This document shows positions 45,072-52,501 of a stretch of DNA of 64,000 nt, piece by piece. The stretch comes from VRUE01 sp963701265 (GTDB taxonomy: Bacteria; Actinomycetota; Thermoleophilia; Solirubrobacterales; 70-9). The stretch spans positions 2,418,001-2,482,000 of the forward strand of contig OY969581.1 of the NCBI GenBank assembly GCA_963701265.1. The letters run 5' to 3'. The translations under genes and the position numbers were made by a program. The stretch's first letter is position 1, and each line of letters opens with the position of its first letter. Under the pieces are notes generated by a model. It made no database searches. It was not told the DNA's origin and was given only the letters and a program-made list of their open reading frames with translations.

Positions 45072-45575
45072 ATCTACGACGAAGATCAGCGTTTCGTTCG
45101 GCCCGATCGCTGGCGGTGAGCCGGCGGGGCCGTAGGCGAGGTTCGACGGGATGATCAGCTCACGCCGGCCGCCGACCTTCATTCCCTCGATGCCCTGGTC
45201 CCAGCCCGGAATCACCTGACCGGCACCCAGACCGAAGACAAACGGTTCGTTGCGGCTCCAGGAGGAGTCGAATTCTTCTTCGCTGTCATAGCCGACGCCG
45301 ACGTACTGGACCGTTACTTCGTCGCCCGCCTTCGCGGTCGCGCCGGTGCCCTCTTCAATTTCTTTGATCTCAAGCTTCTTCGATGGCGTGCCACTCGGCA
45401 CGGTCACCTTGGGCTTCGTCTTCTTGCCGCCGCTCGATTCAGGCGCGCTTTCACTGCTTGATTCGGTGCTCGTCGCGGTCGATTCGCTCGAGCTGGTCGA
45501 CGAGTCGTCGTCGCTGCCGCAGCCAGCGACAGCGAGGGCGAGGCAGGCAAAAAGGATTAGGGCCAAGCGCTTCAC
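45054..45575 (-). CDS. FKBP-type peptidyl-prolyl isomerase lipoprotein
   Basis: 173 residues. Lipoprotein signal with lipobox LAVAGC (Cys19), a Ser/Thr/Glu linker (about 20-55), then an FKBP domain: TVQYVGVGYDSEEEFDSSW, FGLGAGQVIPGWDQGIEGM, and LAYGPAGSPPAIGPNETLIF with binding-pocket aromatics retained. It assists folding outside the membrane. Convergent 18-bp overlap with the IclR gene. Confidence 0.93.
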   Translation of the reverse strand: MKRLALILFACLALAVAGCGSDDDSSTSSSESTATSTESSSESAPESSGGKKTKPKVTVPSGTPSKKLEIKEIEEGTGATAKAGDEVTVQYVGVGYDSEEEFDSSWSRNEPFVFGLGAGQVIPGWDQGIEGMKVGGRRELIIPSNLAYGPAGSPPAIGPNETLIFVVDLLAVK

Positions 45576-45618
45576 GGCGGCAGATCCTACGCGACGTGGC
45601 GGCGAGGAGCGCTCACCT

Positions 45619-46020
45619 TCAGCGCTTGCCGGTCATCGAGTTCCAGGCGCGTCGGAAAAAGCCCGGCCGGCCGCCGACGAGATCGGCGGGGTTGACCGAG
45701 AGAGCGCCAGGGTTGGCAGCGGGCGCCTGCAGGCTCGCCGCTTCGGCCGCGTCGATCTTGAGCACGACTCCACGCTCATATATGTCCCCGACCTCCGGCG
45801 CGTCGACGAAACGATGGCCGCCGGGGCCGGCGGTGGTGTCGAAGACGATCCCGTCGAACATGTCGAGCTTGGGCGCCGAGAGCACGCGCACGACCCGACC
45901 GAGGTTCTCACCGTCGCTCGAGTAAACCGGTACCCCTTTGGCCACCGCAAGGTAGGAAGTCGGCTCTCCCAGGTTCTCCATCGAGTTGAGCATATCCGCA
46001 GCCAGTGCCACCCCAGTCAT
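45619..46020 (-). CDS. PRC-barrel-like small protein
   Basis: 133 residues with a PRC-barrel-like strand pattern VAKGVPVYSSDGENLGRVVRV and VFDTTAGPGGHRFVDAPEV. C-terminal tail basic (FFRRAWNSMTGKR). The start is uncertain: 46020 (ATG), Met10 or Met14 could serve, none with a good ribosome-binding site. Role unknown; PRC-barrels often act in RNA or photosynthetic-complex assembly. Confidence 0.65.
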   Translation of the reverse strand: MTGVALAADMLNSMENLGEPTSYLAVAKGVPVYSSDGENLGRVVRVLSAPKLDMFDGIVFDTTAGPGGHRFVDAPEVGDIYERGVVLKIDAAEAASLQAPAANPGALSVNPADLVGGRPGFFRRAWNSMTGKR

Positions 46021-46073
46021 TCCGAGCGGGCTATGCTCGCTGCGGTACTCAGGGTTCTACAGAGGAGGAAACG

Positions 46074-46361
46074 ATGGCGATTGGCCTGCGGTTGAAGTTC
46101 GAGGGCGGTACCCAGGACCAGTACGACGCGTTGCACGGCCACATGGGGGTTGACGACAACCCGCCGGAGGGCCTGATCTTCCATTCCGCCGGGCCAATCG
46201 AGGGCGGCTGGGGCATCATCGACTTCTGGGAGTCACGCGATCACTTCGACCGCTTCCAGGGCTCGCGGCTGGGACCGGCACTGGGGGAGGTCGGCGACCA
46301 AGCCTTCCCGGGCCCGCCCGACATCAAGGAGTTCGCCGTCCACAGCATCACCAAGCCCTAG
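46074..46361 (+). CDS. Small ABM-like protein upstream of acyl-CoA ligase
   Basis: 95 residues from the ATG preceded by GAGGAGGAAACG. Beta-alpha-beta pattern (GLRLKFEGGTQDQYDALHGHM, GGWGIIDFWESRDHFDRFQ) recalls the dimeric alpha/beta-barrel (ABM-like) fold. Ends 5 bp before the acyl-CoA ligase, so it is probably co-translated. No enzyme function is evident. Confidence 0.7.
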   Translation: MAIGLRLKFEGGTQDQYDALHGHMGVDDNPPEGLIFHSAGPIEGGWGIIDFWESRDHFDRFQGSRLGPALGEVGDQAFPGPPDIKEFAVHSITKP

Positions 46362-46366
46362 GGGCG

Positions 46367-47866
46367 ATGGGCCTCAATCTCGCATCACTGCTGACCGAGA
46401 GCGCCGCAAAGGCGCCGCAGCTGCCGGCGATCCGCCTCGGCGACAACGAGCTCAGCTACGGCGAGCTCGATCAGCTCAGCGCTCGCCTGGCGACCCTGCT
46501 GGGTGAGAAGGGCGTCGAGCCGGGGGACCGGGTCGGTGTGATGCTGCCCAACGTCCCCGATTTCCCCGTCGCCTATTACGGGGTCCTGCGCGCCGGCGCG
46601 ATCGTCGTGCCGATGAACGTGCTGCTGAAGCGCCGCGAGATCGCCTTCTACCTCGAAGACTCCGGCTCCAAGCTGCTGCTCGCCTGGCACGGCTTTGCCG
46701 AGGAGGCGCGCGAGGGCGCAGCCGACGCCGGGGTTGAGCTGATCGAGGTCGAGCCGGCGAGCTTCGCCGCGACCCTGGCAGAGCACGAGCCGACGGAGGG
46801 CCTGCACGAGACCGCGGAGGACGACACCGCGGTCATCCTCTACACCTCTGGCACGACCGGCAAGCCCAAGGGCGCCGAGCTCACCCACCACAACCTCTTC
46901 CACAACGCCGACGTCTCCAGCCGCAAAACCTGCGAGATCGCCGAGGGCGACGTCGTGCTCGGCGCCCTGCCGCTCTTTCACTCCTTCGGCCAGACCGTGG
47001 GCATGAACGCCTCGCTGAAGGTGGGCGCCTGCCTCACCCTGGTGCCGAAGTTCGACCCCGGCGAGGCGCTGGCGACGATGCAGCGCGACAATGTGACCCA
47101 CTTCTACGGAGTGCCGACGATGTTCGGCGCCCTGCTCCACCACCCCGAGCGCGAGAGCTACGACACCTCCGCGCTGCGCACCTGCATCACCGGCGGCGCC
47201 TCGATGCCGGTCGAGGTCCTGCGCGGCTTCGAGGAGGCAATGGGCGCGATCGTGCTCGAGGGCTACGGCCTCTCGGAGACCTCGCCGGTCTCCTCCTCCA
47301 ACCATCCCGACAAAGAGCGCAAGCCCGGCTCGATCGGCACCCCGATCGAAGGGGTCGAGATGCGGGTCGTCGACGAGGACGACAACGAGGTCGCCCAAGG
47401 CGAGGTCGGCGAGATCGTGATCCGCGGCCACAACATCATGAAGGGCTACTGGCAGCGTCCCGACGCGACAGAGGAGGCGATGCGTGGCGGCTGGTTCCAC
47501 AGCGGCGACATGGCCCGCACCGACGAGGACGGCTGCTTCTACATCGTCGACCGCAAGAAGGACCTGATCATCCGCGGTGGCTACAACGTCTACCCGCGCG
47601 AGGTCGAGGAGGTGCTCTTCGAGCACCCGAAGATCCGCGAAGCGGCGGTGGTCGGCGTCCCCCACGACGAGTGGGGCGAGGAGATCGGCGCCGCGGTCGT
47701 CCTCCACGAGGGCGAGGAGCTGGCGCCCGAGGAGATCAGCGCCTACGTCAAGGAGCGAATCGCCGCCTACAAGTACCCGCGCCTGGTCTGGTTCCTCGAC
47801 GACCTGCCCAAGGGGCCCACCGGCAAGATCCTCAAGCGGGAGATCGACATTCCCGCTTCTGTGTGA
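46367..47866 (+). CDS. Long-chain acyl-CoA ligase (AMP-binding)
   Basis: 499 residues of the ANL superfamily. P-loop YTSGTTGKPKGAELTHHN (about 158), A5 GYGLSETSP (about 299), the adenylate motif GWFHSGDMARTDEDG, FYIVDRKKDLIIRGGYNVYP, and the catalytic lysine in GPTGKILKREI (about 486). Activates a fatty or aryl acid to the CoA thioester; substrate not determinable. A hairpin follows the stop, ahead of the R2lox-like gene. Confidence 0.93.
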   Translation: MGLNLASLLTESAAKAPQLPAIRLGDNELSYGELDQLSARLATLLGEKGVEPGDRVGVMLPNVPDFPVAYYGVLRAGAIVVPMNVLLKRREIAFYLEDSGSKLLLAWHGFAEEAREGAADAGVELIEVEPASFAATLAEHEPTEGLHETAEDDTAVILYTSGTTGKPKGAELTHHNLFHNADVSSRKTCEIAEGDVVLGALPLFHSFGQTVGMNASLKVGACLTLVPKFDPGEALATMQRDNVTHFYGVPTMFGALLHHPERESYDTSALRTCITGGASMPVEVLRGFEEAMGAIVLEGYGLSETSPVSSSNHPDKERKPGSIGTPIEGVEMRVVDEDDNEVAQGEVGEIVIRGHNIMKGYWQRPDATEEAMRGGWFHSGDMARTDEDGCFYIVDRKKDLIIRGGYNVYPREVEEVLFEHPKIREAAVVGVPHDEWGEEIGAAVVLHEGEELAPEEISAYVKERIAAYKYPRLVWFLDDLPKGPTGKILKREIDIPASV

Positions 47867-47886
47867 CCAACTCACTCTGAACCATC

Positions 47887-47902
47887 CTGGCTGAGCAGCC
47901 AG
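47887..47902 (+). terminator. Short hairpin after acyl-CoA ligase gene
   Basis: CTGGCT and AGCCAG form a 6-bp stem with a GAGC loop followed by TTT. A possible weak terminator or attenuator before the R2lox-like gene. Confidence 0.4.
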
Positions 47903-47955
47903 TTTGGCGGTAACCTCCCCGAGCAGCTGACCGCAGTGCCCAGCAAAGGAGAGAG

Positions 47956-49239
47956 ATGAGCGTCGCATCGCAGAGCCTGATGGACAACGTCACCTATGAG
48001 GACCTCTACAAGCGCTGGGAGCAGGGCAACTGGAGCGCCTACGACATCGACCTGAGCGGCGACAAAGCCGGTTGGGACGGCCTCAGCGACATCCAGCGGC
48101 GCTCGGCGATGTGGATCTACTCGATGTTCTTCTACGGCGAGGACCGCGTCGCCGACACCCTCGCCCCCTACATCACCGCCGCGCCGACCGAGGAGCAGGC
48201 CTACTTCCTCGCCACCCAGCAGGTCGACGAGGTCCGCCACTCGGTCTTCTTCCACCGCTTCTTCAAGGAGGTGATCGGCGTCGGCGGCGACTCGATCGAG
48301 CAGACGCTCTCCTCCACCCTGCCCCAGCTCAACTGGGGCTACCGCGGCATCTTCGACCGACTCGACGTGATGGCCGAGGAACTGCGCAAGGACCGCTCGC
48401 TGCCCAAGTACGCGCAGGCGATCACGCTCTACCACCTGATCGTCGAGGGCTCCCTCGCCCAGCCCGGCCAGCACTTCATCGAGGACTTCTTCTCCTCCGA
48501 AGACACGATGCCCGGCTTCAGCGCCGGCATGGGCAACGTCTCCAAAGACGAGCAGCGCCACATTGGCTTCGGCGTCAAGGTGCTCTCCGAGCTGCTCGCC
48601 GACGAGCACCCCGCCCACGAGGAATGCAAAGCGGCGGTAGTCGAGCTGCTGCGCGAAGTCCTGCCCTACGGCCCGGCGGTCTTCTACCCGCCCAACTTCG
48701 ATCGCGAATACACCGAGTGCTACGGCTTCTCGCTCGAGGACATCTTCGCCTTCGGCCTCAAACTGATCCGCCAGCGCTGGCGCACGATCGGCTACCCGAC
48801 CGAGGAGATGCCGCCCGGCGTCTTCCCCTTCGACCCCGAGGCCACCCCCGAGGAGGTCGCCCAGAACCAAGTCAAGCTGATGGAGGCCGGCATCCTCGGC
48901 CCGCCCGAGGCGGTCCCCGAGGCCAGCCCCGAGATGCAGCGCCTCTACTTCGACGTGGTCAAGCGCGCCGCCGACCCCAAGGCCGCCAACGGATCCAAGC
49001 TGGTCTACCAGTGGCGCTTCGACGACGCCGACCCCTGGCACCTGATCCTCGACAACGGCTCGACCCGAGCGGAGCCGGGCGAAGCACCGAATCCGACGCT
49101 GACCTTGGAGGCCAAATGGGCCGACTTCGTCGGCATGAGCAAGCCGGACGCCAACCCGCTGAAGATGGTGCTGACCCGGCGCATCCGGCCCCGCGGCTCA
49201 ATCCGCGAGATCGCCCGGATGCGGAAGGTCTTCAACTAG
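47956..49239 (+). CDS. R2lox-like di-metal oxidase with C-terminal SCP2-like domain
   Basis: 427 residues, good Shine-Dalgarno GGAGAGAG. The ferritin-like N-terminal domain (about 10-300) keeps the six ligands of the R2/R2lox family: Glu62 (YGEDRV), Glu92 and His95 (DEVRH), Glu164 (HLIVEG), Glu199 and His202 (DEQRHIGFG). Val65 and Tyr159 sit three residues after and five before the matching Glu, exactly where R2lox makes its Val-Tyr ether cross-link. A C-terminal segment (about 335-427, GSTRAEPGEAPNPTLTLEAKWADFVG and GSIREIARMRKVF) looks like an SCP2 sterol-carrier domain. This suggests a Mn/Fe oxidase acting on a bound lipid; ribonucleotide reductase is unlikely. Confidence 0.85.
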   Translation: MSVASQSLMDNVTYEDLYKRWEQGNWSAYDIDLSGDKAGWDGLSDIQRRSAMWIYSMFFYGEDRVADTLAPYITAAPTEEQAYFLATQQVDEVRHSVFFHRFFKEVIGVGGDSIEQTLSSTLPQLNWGYRGIFDRLDVMAEELRKDRSLPKYAQAITLYHLIVEGSLAQPGQHFIEDFFSSEDTMPGFSAGMGNVSKDEQRHIGFGVKVLSELLADEHPAHEECKAAVVELLREVLPYGPAVFYPPNFDREYTECYGFSLEDIFAFGLKLIRQRWRTIGYPTEEMPPGVFPFDPEATPEEVAQNQVKLMEAGILGPPEAVPEASPEMQRLYFDVVKRAADPKAANGSKLVYQWRFDDADPWHLILDNGSTRAEPGEAPNPTLTLEAKWADFVGMSKPDANPLKMVLTRRIRPRGSIREIARMRKVFN

Positions 49240-49290
49240 TCCAACCGCAACTCGACCTCGCCGCTGGGTTTTCGTGCTCTCGGTTGGGGA

Positions 49291-51021
49291 ATGAATTCAC
49301 GGTCCGCACATAGGAGGCTCGGCGCTCTCGTCGCGCTCGCGCTCGGCGCCCTGTCGATCGCGCTGCCCGCGCCTGCTTCCGCGGCGACGGTCTCGGTCAG
49401 CAAGCAACTGGGCAACACGAACGTCGCCCTGCTGGAGTTCCAGGCGGACCCCGGAGAGTCGAACCAGGTGACGATGACAATCGAGAGCTACACCGGCCCG
49501 GTGTACGGCACGCCCTGGACCGAACCGACCTACCGCATTCAGATCGTCGATAAAGGGGCGGCGATCAAGGCAGGTGCGGGCTGCACCAGCCCAGAAGTCG
49601 TCGGCGGGCCGGCGGGCTGCTCGATGCCGGCGTCGCGCGGTCCGCAGTACGAATCCTGTGGGGGCGGCGCCAAATGCCTCCTGGCGATCCCAGGCACGGC
49701 CTGGGAAGGCCGCATGACGGTCGCGCTCGGGGAGGGCGACAACTCGCTCGACGCAAGTGCCCTGCCAAGGGAGAGCGATGGCGAAGGCATCGACGTCGTC
49801 GCCAGCAGCGGGGACGGCGACGACTCGATCGCCACCGCCGCCGGGAAGGACAGGATCGACCCCGGCGCTGGCTCAGACGAGGTCCACAGCGGCCTCAGCG
49901 ACGACTACGTGGAGGCAACTGGGGCTGTCGATGGCCCCGACTTGTACGACCTCGGCGAGGGGGCGATCGACCAGGTCAGCTACCGGCGCCGCAGCGTCCC
50001 CGTGTTCCTGTCAGGTAACGCCGCCGGATCCCCCGGGGAGAGCGACCGCCTGGCTGGAGTCGAGATGGTCGCCGGCGGCTCGGCTGCCGACGCCCTCACT
50101 GGCGGACCCGTCTACCGGCTCGTCGGCAATGCCGGCGATGATCGGATCACCGGCACAAACGGCAAGGACCTGATCGCGGGAGGAGAAGGGAACGACGTCC
50201 TCGTCGGCAACGGCGACGTCGACAACATCACCGGCGACCTCGGCGACGACCTTCTGTACGGCGGCGAGGGCAACGACACGCTGGCCGATCACATCGATTG
50301 GCTCAGCAACCCCGGCGAAGCCGGTGGCGGCAACGATGCCGCCTTTGGACTGGGCGATGGCGACCGGATCGAACTCGGCGGCGGAGACGACCGCGGCGAA
50401 GGCGGCGAAGGCAACGACCTTCTCTACGGCGGCGAGGGAGACGACAAGCTCTCGGGCGGAGATGGGAAGGACGCCGTGATCGGTGAGGGCGGTAGCGATC
50501 AGCTGCTCGGCGGGGCGGGTCCCGACCACCTCTTCTCGAGCCGCTCGCCGCAGCCGATTTACACCGACGCCCCACAACCGCTCGACTACGCGAGCGATCG
50601 GGTCAACTGCGGACCCGGCGAGGACCGCGCGACGGTCAACCCATGGGACCGCGTGAAGGTCAACCGACGGGATCAGGAGAACCGATGCGAGACGGTGAGG
50701 TCATCGCCACGCTTCAAGCTTCGCCGCCAGCGACTTCAGCTCAAGGGGACAACCGTCCTGGCCGTAGTGATCTCAGCCCCCGGGTTGGTTTCGCTCTCTG
50801 GGCCCGGTGTCAAGCCGGTGCGGCGAACTGCGCGGTTCGGGGTGCCGGACAACCACCAGGCGCGCCATGTAGTTCGTCTACCGGTTCGGCCGAGAGGATC
50901 GGCTCTCGCGAGGCTGCGGCGTCAGGGGCAGATCCGCGTTCCGGTAACGGTTCGGCTCCGCGTCAGCGGCGGCCTCAGCCAGGTGCGCGAGACACGCGTG
51001 ACGATCTCCCTCGGCCGCTAG
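49291..51021 (+). CDS. Exported RTX-type calcium-binding repeat protein
   Basis: 576 residues. Signal peptide about 1-31. A Cys-containing N-terminal domain (about 32-150), then about ten RTX-like nonapeptide units with the GGxGxDxL pattern (about 165-430; e.g. GGEGNDVLVG, GGEGNDLLYGG, GGDGKDAVIG), and a basic C-terminal beta domain rich in Arg/Val. RTX repeats fold on binding calcium outside the cell. Function unknown. A 4-bp 3' overlap with the amidase gene. Confidence 0.88.
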   Translation: MNSRSAHRRLGALVALALGALSIALPAPASAATVSVSKQLGNTNVALLEFQADPGESNQVTMTIESYTGPVYGTPWTEPTYRIQIVDKGAAIKAGAGCTSPEVVGGPAGCSMPASRGPQYESCGGGAKCLLAIPGTAWEGRMTVALGEGDNSLDASALPRESDGEGIDVVASSGDGDDSIATAAGKDRIDPGAGSDEVHSGLSDDYVEATGAVDGPDLYDLGEGAIDQVSYRRRSVPVFLSGNAAGSPGESDRLAGVEMVAGGSAADALTGGPVYRLVGNAGDDRITGTNGKDLIAGGEGNDVLVGNGDVDNITGDLGDDLLYGGEGNDTLADHIDWLSNPGEAGGGNDAAFGLGDGDRIELGGGDDRGEGGEGNDLLYGGEGDDKLSGGDGKDAVIGEGGSDQLLGGAGPDHLFSSRSPQPIYTDAPQPLDYASDRVNCGPGEDRATVNPWDRVKVNRRDQENRCETVRSSPRFKLRRQRLQLKGTTVLAVVISAPGLVSLSGPGVKPVRRTARFGVPDNHQARHVVRLPVRPRGSALARLRRQGQIRVPVTVRLRVSGGLSQVRETRVTISLGR

Positions 51022-52427
51022 GAAATCGGCGGGCGGGCGTCGGCCCAGGGGCGCTCGGCCTCGAGCTGGCCCGCCAGCGAGAGCAGGGTTGCCTCGTCGC
51101 CTGGGCGGCCGATGATCTGGACCGCCAAGGGCATGCCGTCGTCGGCGAAGCCCATTGGTATCGACATGGCCGGGTTGCCAATGTGGTTCCAGGGAACGCA
51201 GTAGGGATAGAAGCGGCTCATGCCAAGAACGGTGCGGATCGCGCCCTTGCCCTCCCAGCGCCGGATCGGCAGGGCGGTGCCGCCCATTACCGGGGTGACC
51301 AGAACGTCGAAGGAGTTGAAGATGACGTTGACGCGGGCTGCGTCGGCGGCGCGACCGCTGGTCAGGGCGCGCTCGTAGAGGGCCGAGGGAAGGATGCTGC
51401 CGAGCCGGCCGAAGCCGCGGGTGCGGCGTTCGAGGCGCTCGGGGTGTGGTACTTCGCGCACCGTCTCGGCGACGCCGCCGAGGAAGCGAGCGGTGATGTT
51501 GTTGCCGATCATCCCCCAGTCGGGATCGCGCTGCGTGACCTCATGACCGAGCGAGCCGAGCAACTCGGCGGCGTCGGCCACCGCGTCCTTGACGACCCGG
51601 TCGACGGTCGGCGGTGCCGCGGCCCGCGGCGGCAGCGTCGAGTAGGCAACGCGAAGCTTGCCCGGCGCCTGCTTGGCCTCCTCGACAAAGGGACGATCGG
51701 GCAGGGGCGGGGCCTCGGCCTCCTGCGAGCCGCCGGAGATCACGTCGAGCCAAAGCGCCGAATCAAGCACGTTGCGACTGAGGCAACCGAGAACGGCGAG
51801 ACCTCGCCAGCCTTCGAGCTCAGGCGCGAGCGAGACGCGCCCACGTGAGGGCTTGAGCCCGAAGAGACCGCAGGACGCAGCCGGAATGCGGATCGAGCCG
51901 GCGCCGTCGCCGGCCGATGCGATCGGGACGAGCCCGGCGGCCACGGCGGCGGCGGAACCGCCGCTGGAGCCGCCCGGAGTCCGCTGCGGATTCCAAGGAT
52001 TGCGGGTGACGCCGTAGGTCGCCGACTCGCTGAAGCCACAGATCGCCATCTCGGGAAGCAGCGTCAAGCCGATCACGATCGCGCCCGCCTCGCGCAGTCG
52101 CCGCACCATCTCGGAGTCCTCCCGCGCCGGCTCCGTGAAGCCGTCGGTGCCGTGCGTATTGACCTCGCCGACGACGTCGACTTCGTCCTTGATCGCGATC
52201 GGCACGCCGAGCAGCGGTCGCTCCTCCCCCGCCTTCAGCCGCGCTTCGGCCTGCTCGGCTTCGAGCAGCGCCTTCTCAGCGAACACCTTGCGGAAGCTGT
52301 TCAGCTGCGGGTCGAAACGGGCGATCCGATCCAGACAAAGCTGCACCAGCTCCTTCGGAGAGACCTCCCCCGCCCGCACCATCTCCGCCTGTCGGGCAGC
52401 GCCAGCGAAGGCAAGATCGTCACTCAT
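51018..52427 (-). CDS. Amidase (signature family)
   Basis: 469 residues. Ser-cisSer-Lys triad motifs: Lys in IAIKDEVDVVGEV, GGSSGGSAAAVAAG with cisSer, and DGAGSIRIPAASCGLFGLKP with the nucleophilic Ser. Relative of GatA, but it stands alone without gatB/C, so a general amide or nitrile-degrading amidase is likelier than the aspartyl/glutamyl-tRNA amidotransferase. Confidence 0.92.
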   Translation of the reverse strand: MSDDLAFAGAARQAEMVRAGEVSPKELVQLCLDRIARFDPQLNSFRKVFAEKALLEAEQAEARLKAGEERPLLGVPIAIKDEVDVVGEVNTHGTDGFTEPAREDSEMVRRLREAGAIVIGLTLLPEMAICGFSESATYGVTRNPWNPQRTPGGSSGGSAAAVAAGLVPIASAGDGAGSIRIPAASCGLFGLKPSRGRVSLAPELEGWRGLAVLGCLSRNVLDSALWLDVISGGSQEAEAPPLPDRPFVEEAKQAPGKLRVAYSTLPPRAAAPPTVDRVVKDAVADAAELLGSLGHEVTQRDPDWGMIGNNITARFLGGVAETVREVPHPERLERRTRGFGRLGSILPSALYERALTSGRAADAARVNVIFNSFDVLVTPVMGGTALPIRRWEGKGAIRTVLGMSRFYPYCVPWNHIGNPAMSIPMGFADDGMPLAVQIIGRPGDEATLLSLAGQLEAERPWADARPPIS

Positions 52428-52451
52428 AGCGGCCAGCCTATCCGCAGGCTG

Positions 52452-52498
52452 TTCCGGTGCGCCTTATGCACCCTGTGCGCGCATAAAGCGCACTGGAA
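52452..52498. repeat. 47-bp dispersed palindromic repeat, copy B
   Basis: Starts TTCCGGTGCGCCTTATGCAC, ends GCGCACTGGAA, same length as copy A (2407-2453) and about 38 of 47 positions identical. It lies between the MMPL gene and the amidase gene, both minus strand, again downstream of one gene and upstream of another. The loop holds a second small palindrome (TGTGCGCGCA). Confidence 0.65.
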
Positions 52499-52501
52499 AG
52501 C

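Noticed and set aside
46385..47968. 527-codon open frame on the minus strand
   Set aside because: Shadow of the acyl-CoA ligase gene with no recognisable motif.
47956..49239. Class I ribonucleotide reductase R2 subunit
   Set aside because: No R1 gene adjacent; ligand set and Val/Tyr pair match R2lox, and the C-terminus lacks the R1-binding tail.
51018..52427. Amidase as GatA of the tRNA amidotransferase
   Set aside because: No gatB or gatC nearby and the sequence fits general amidases.
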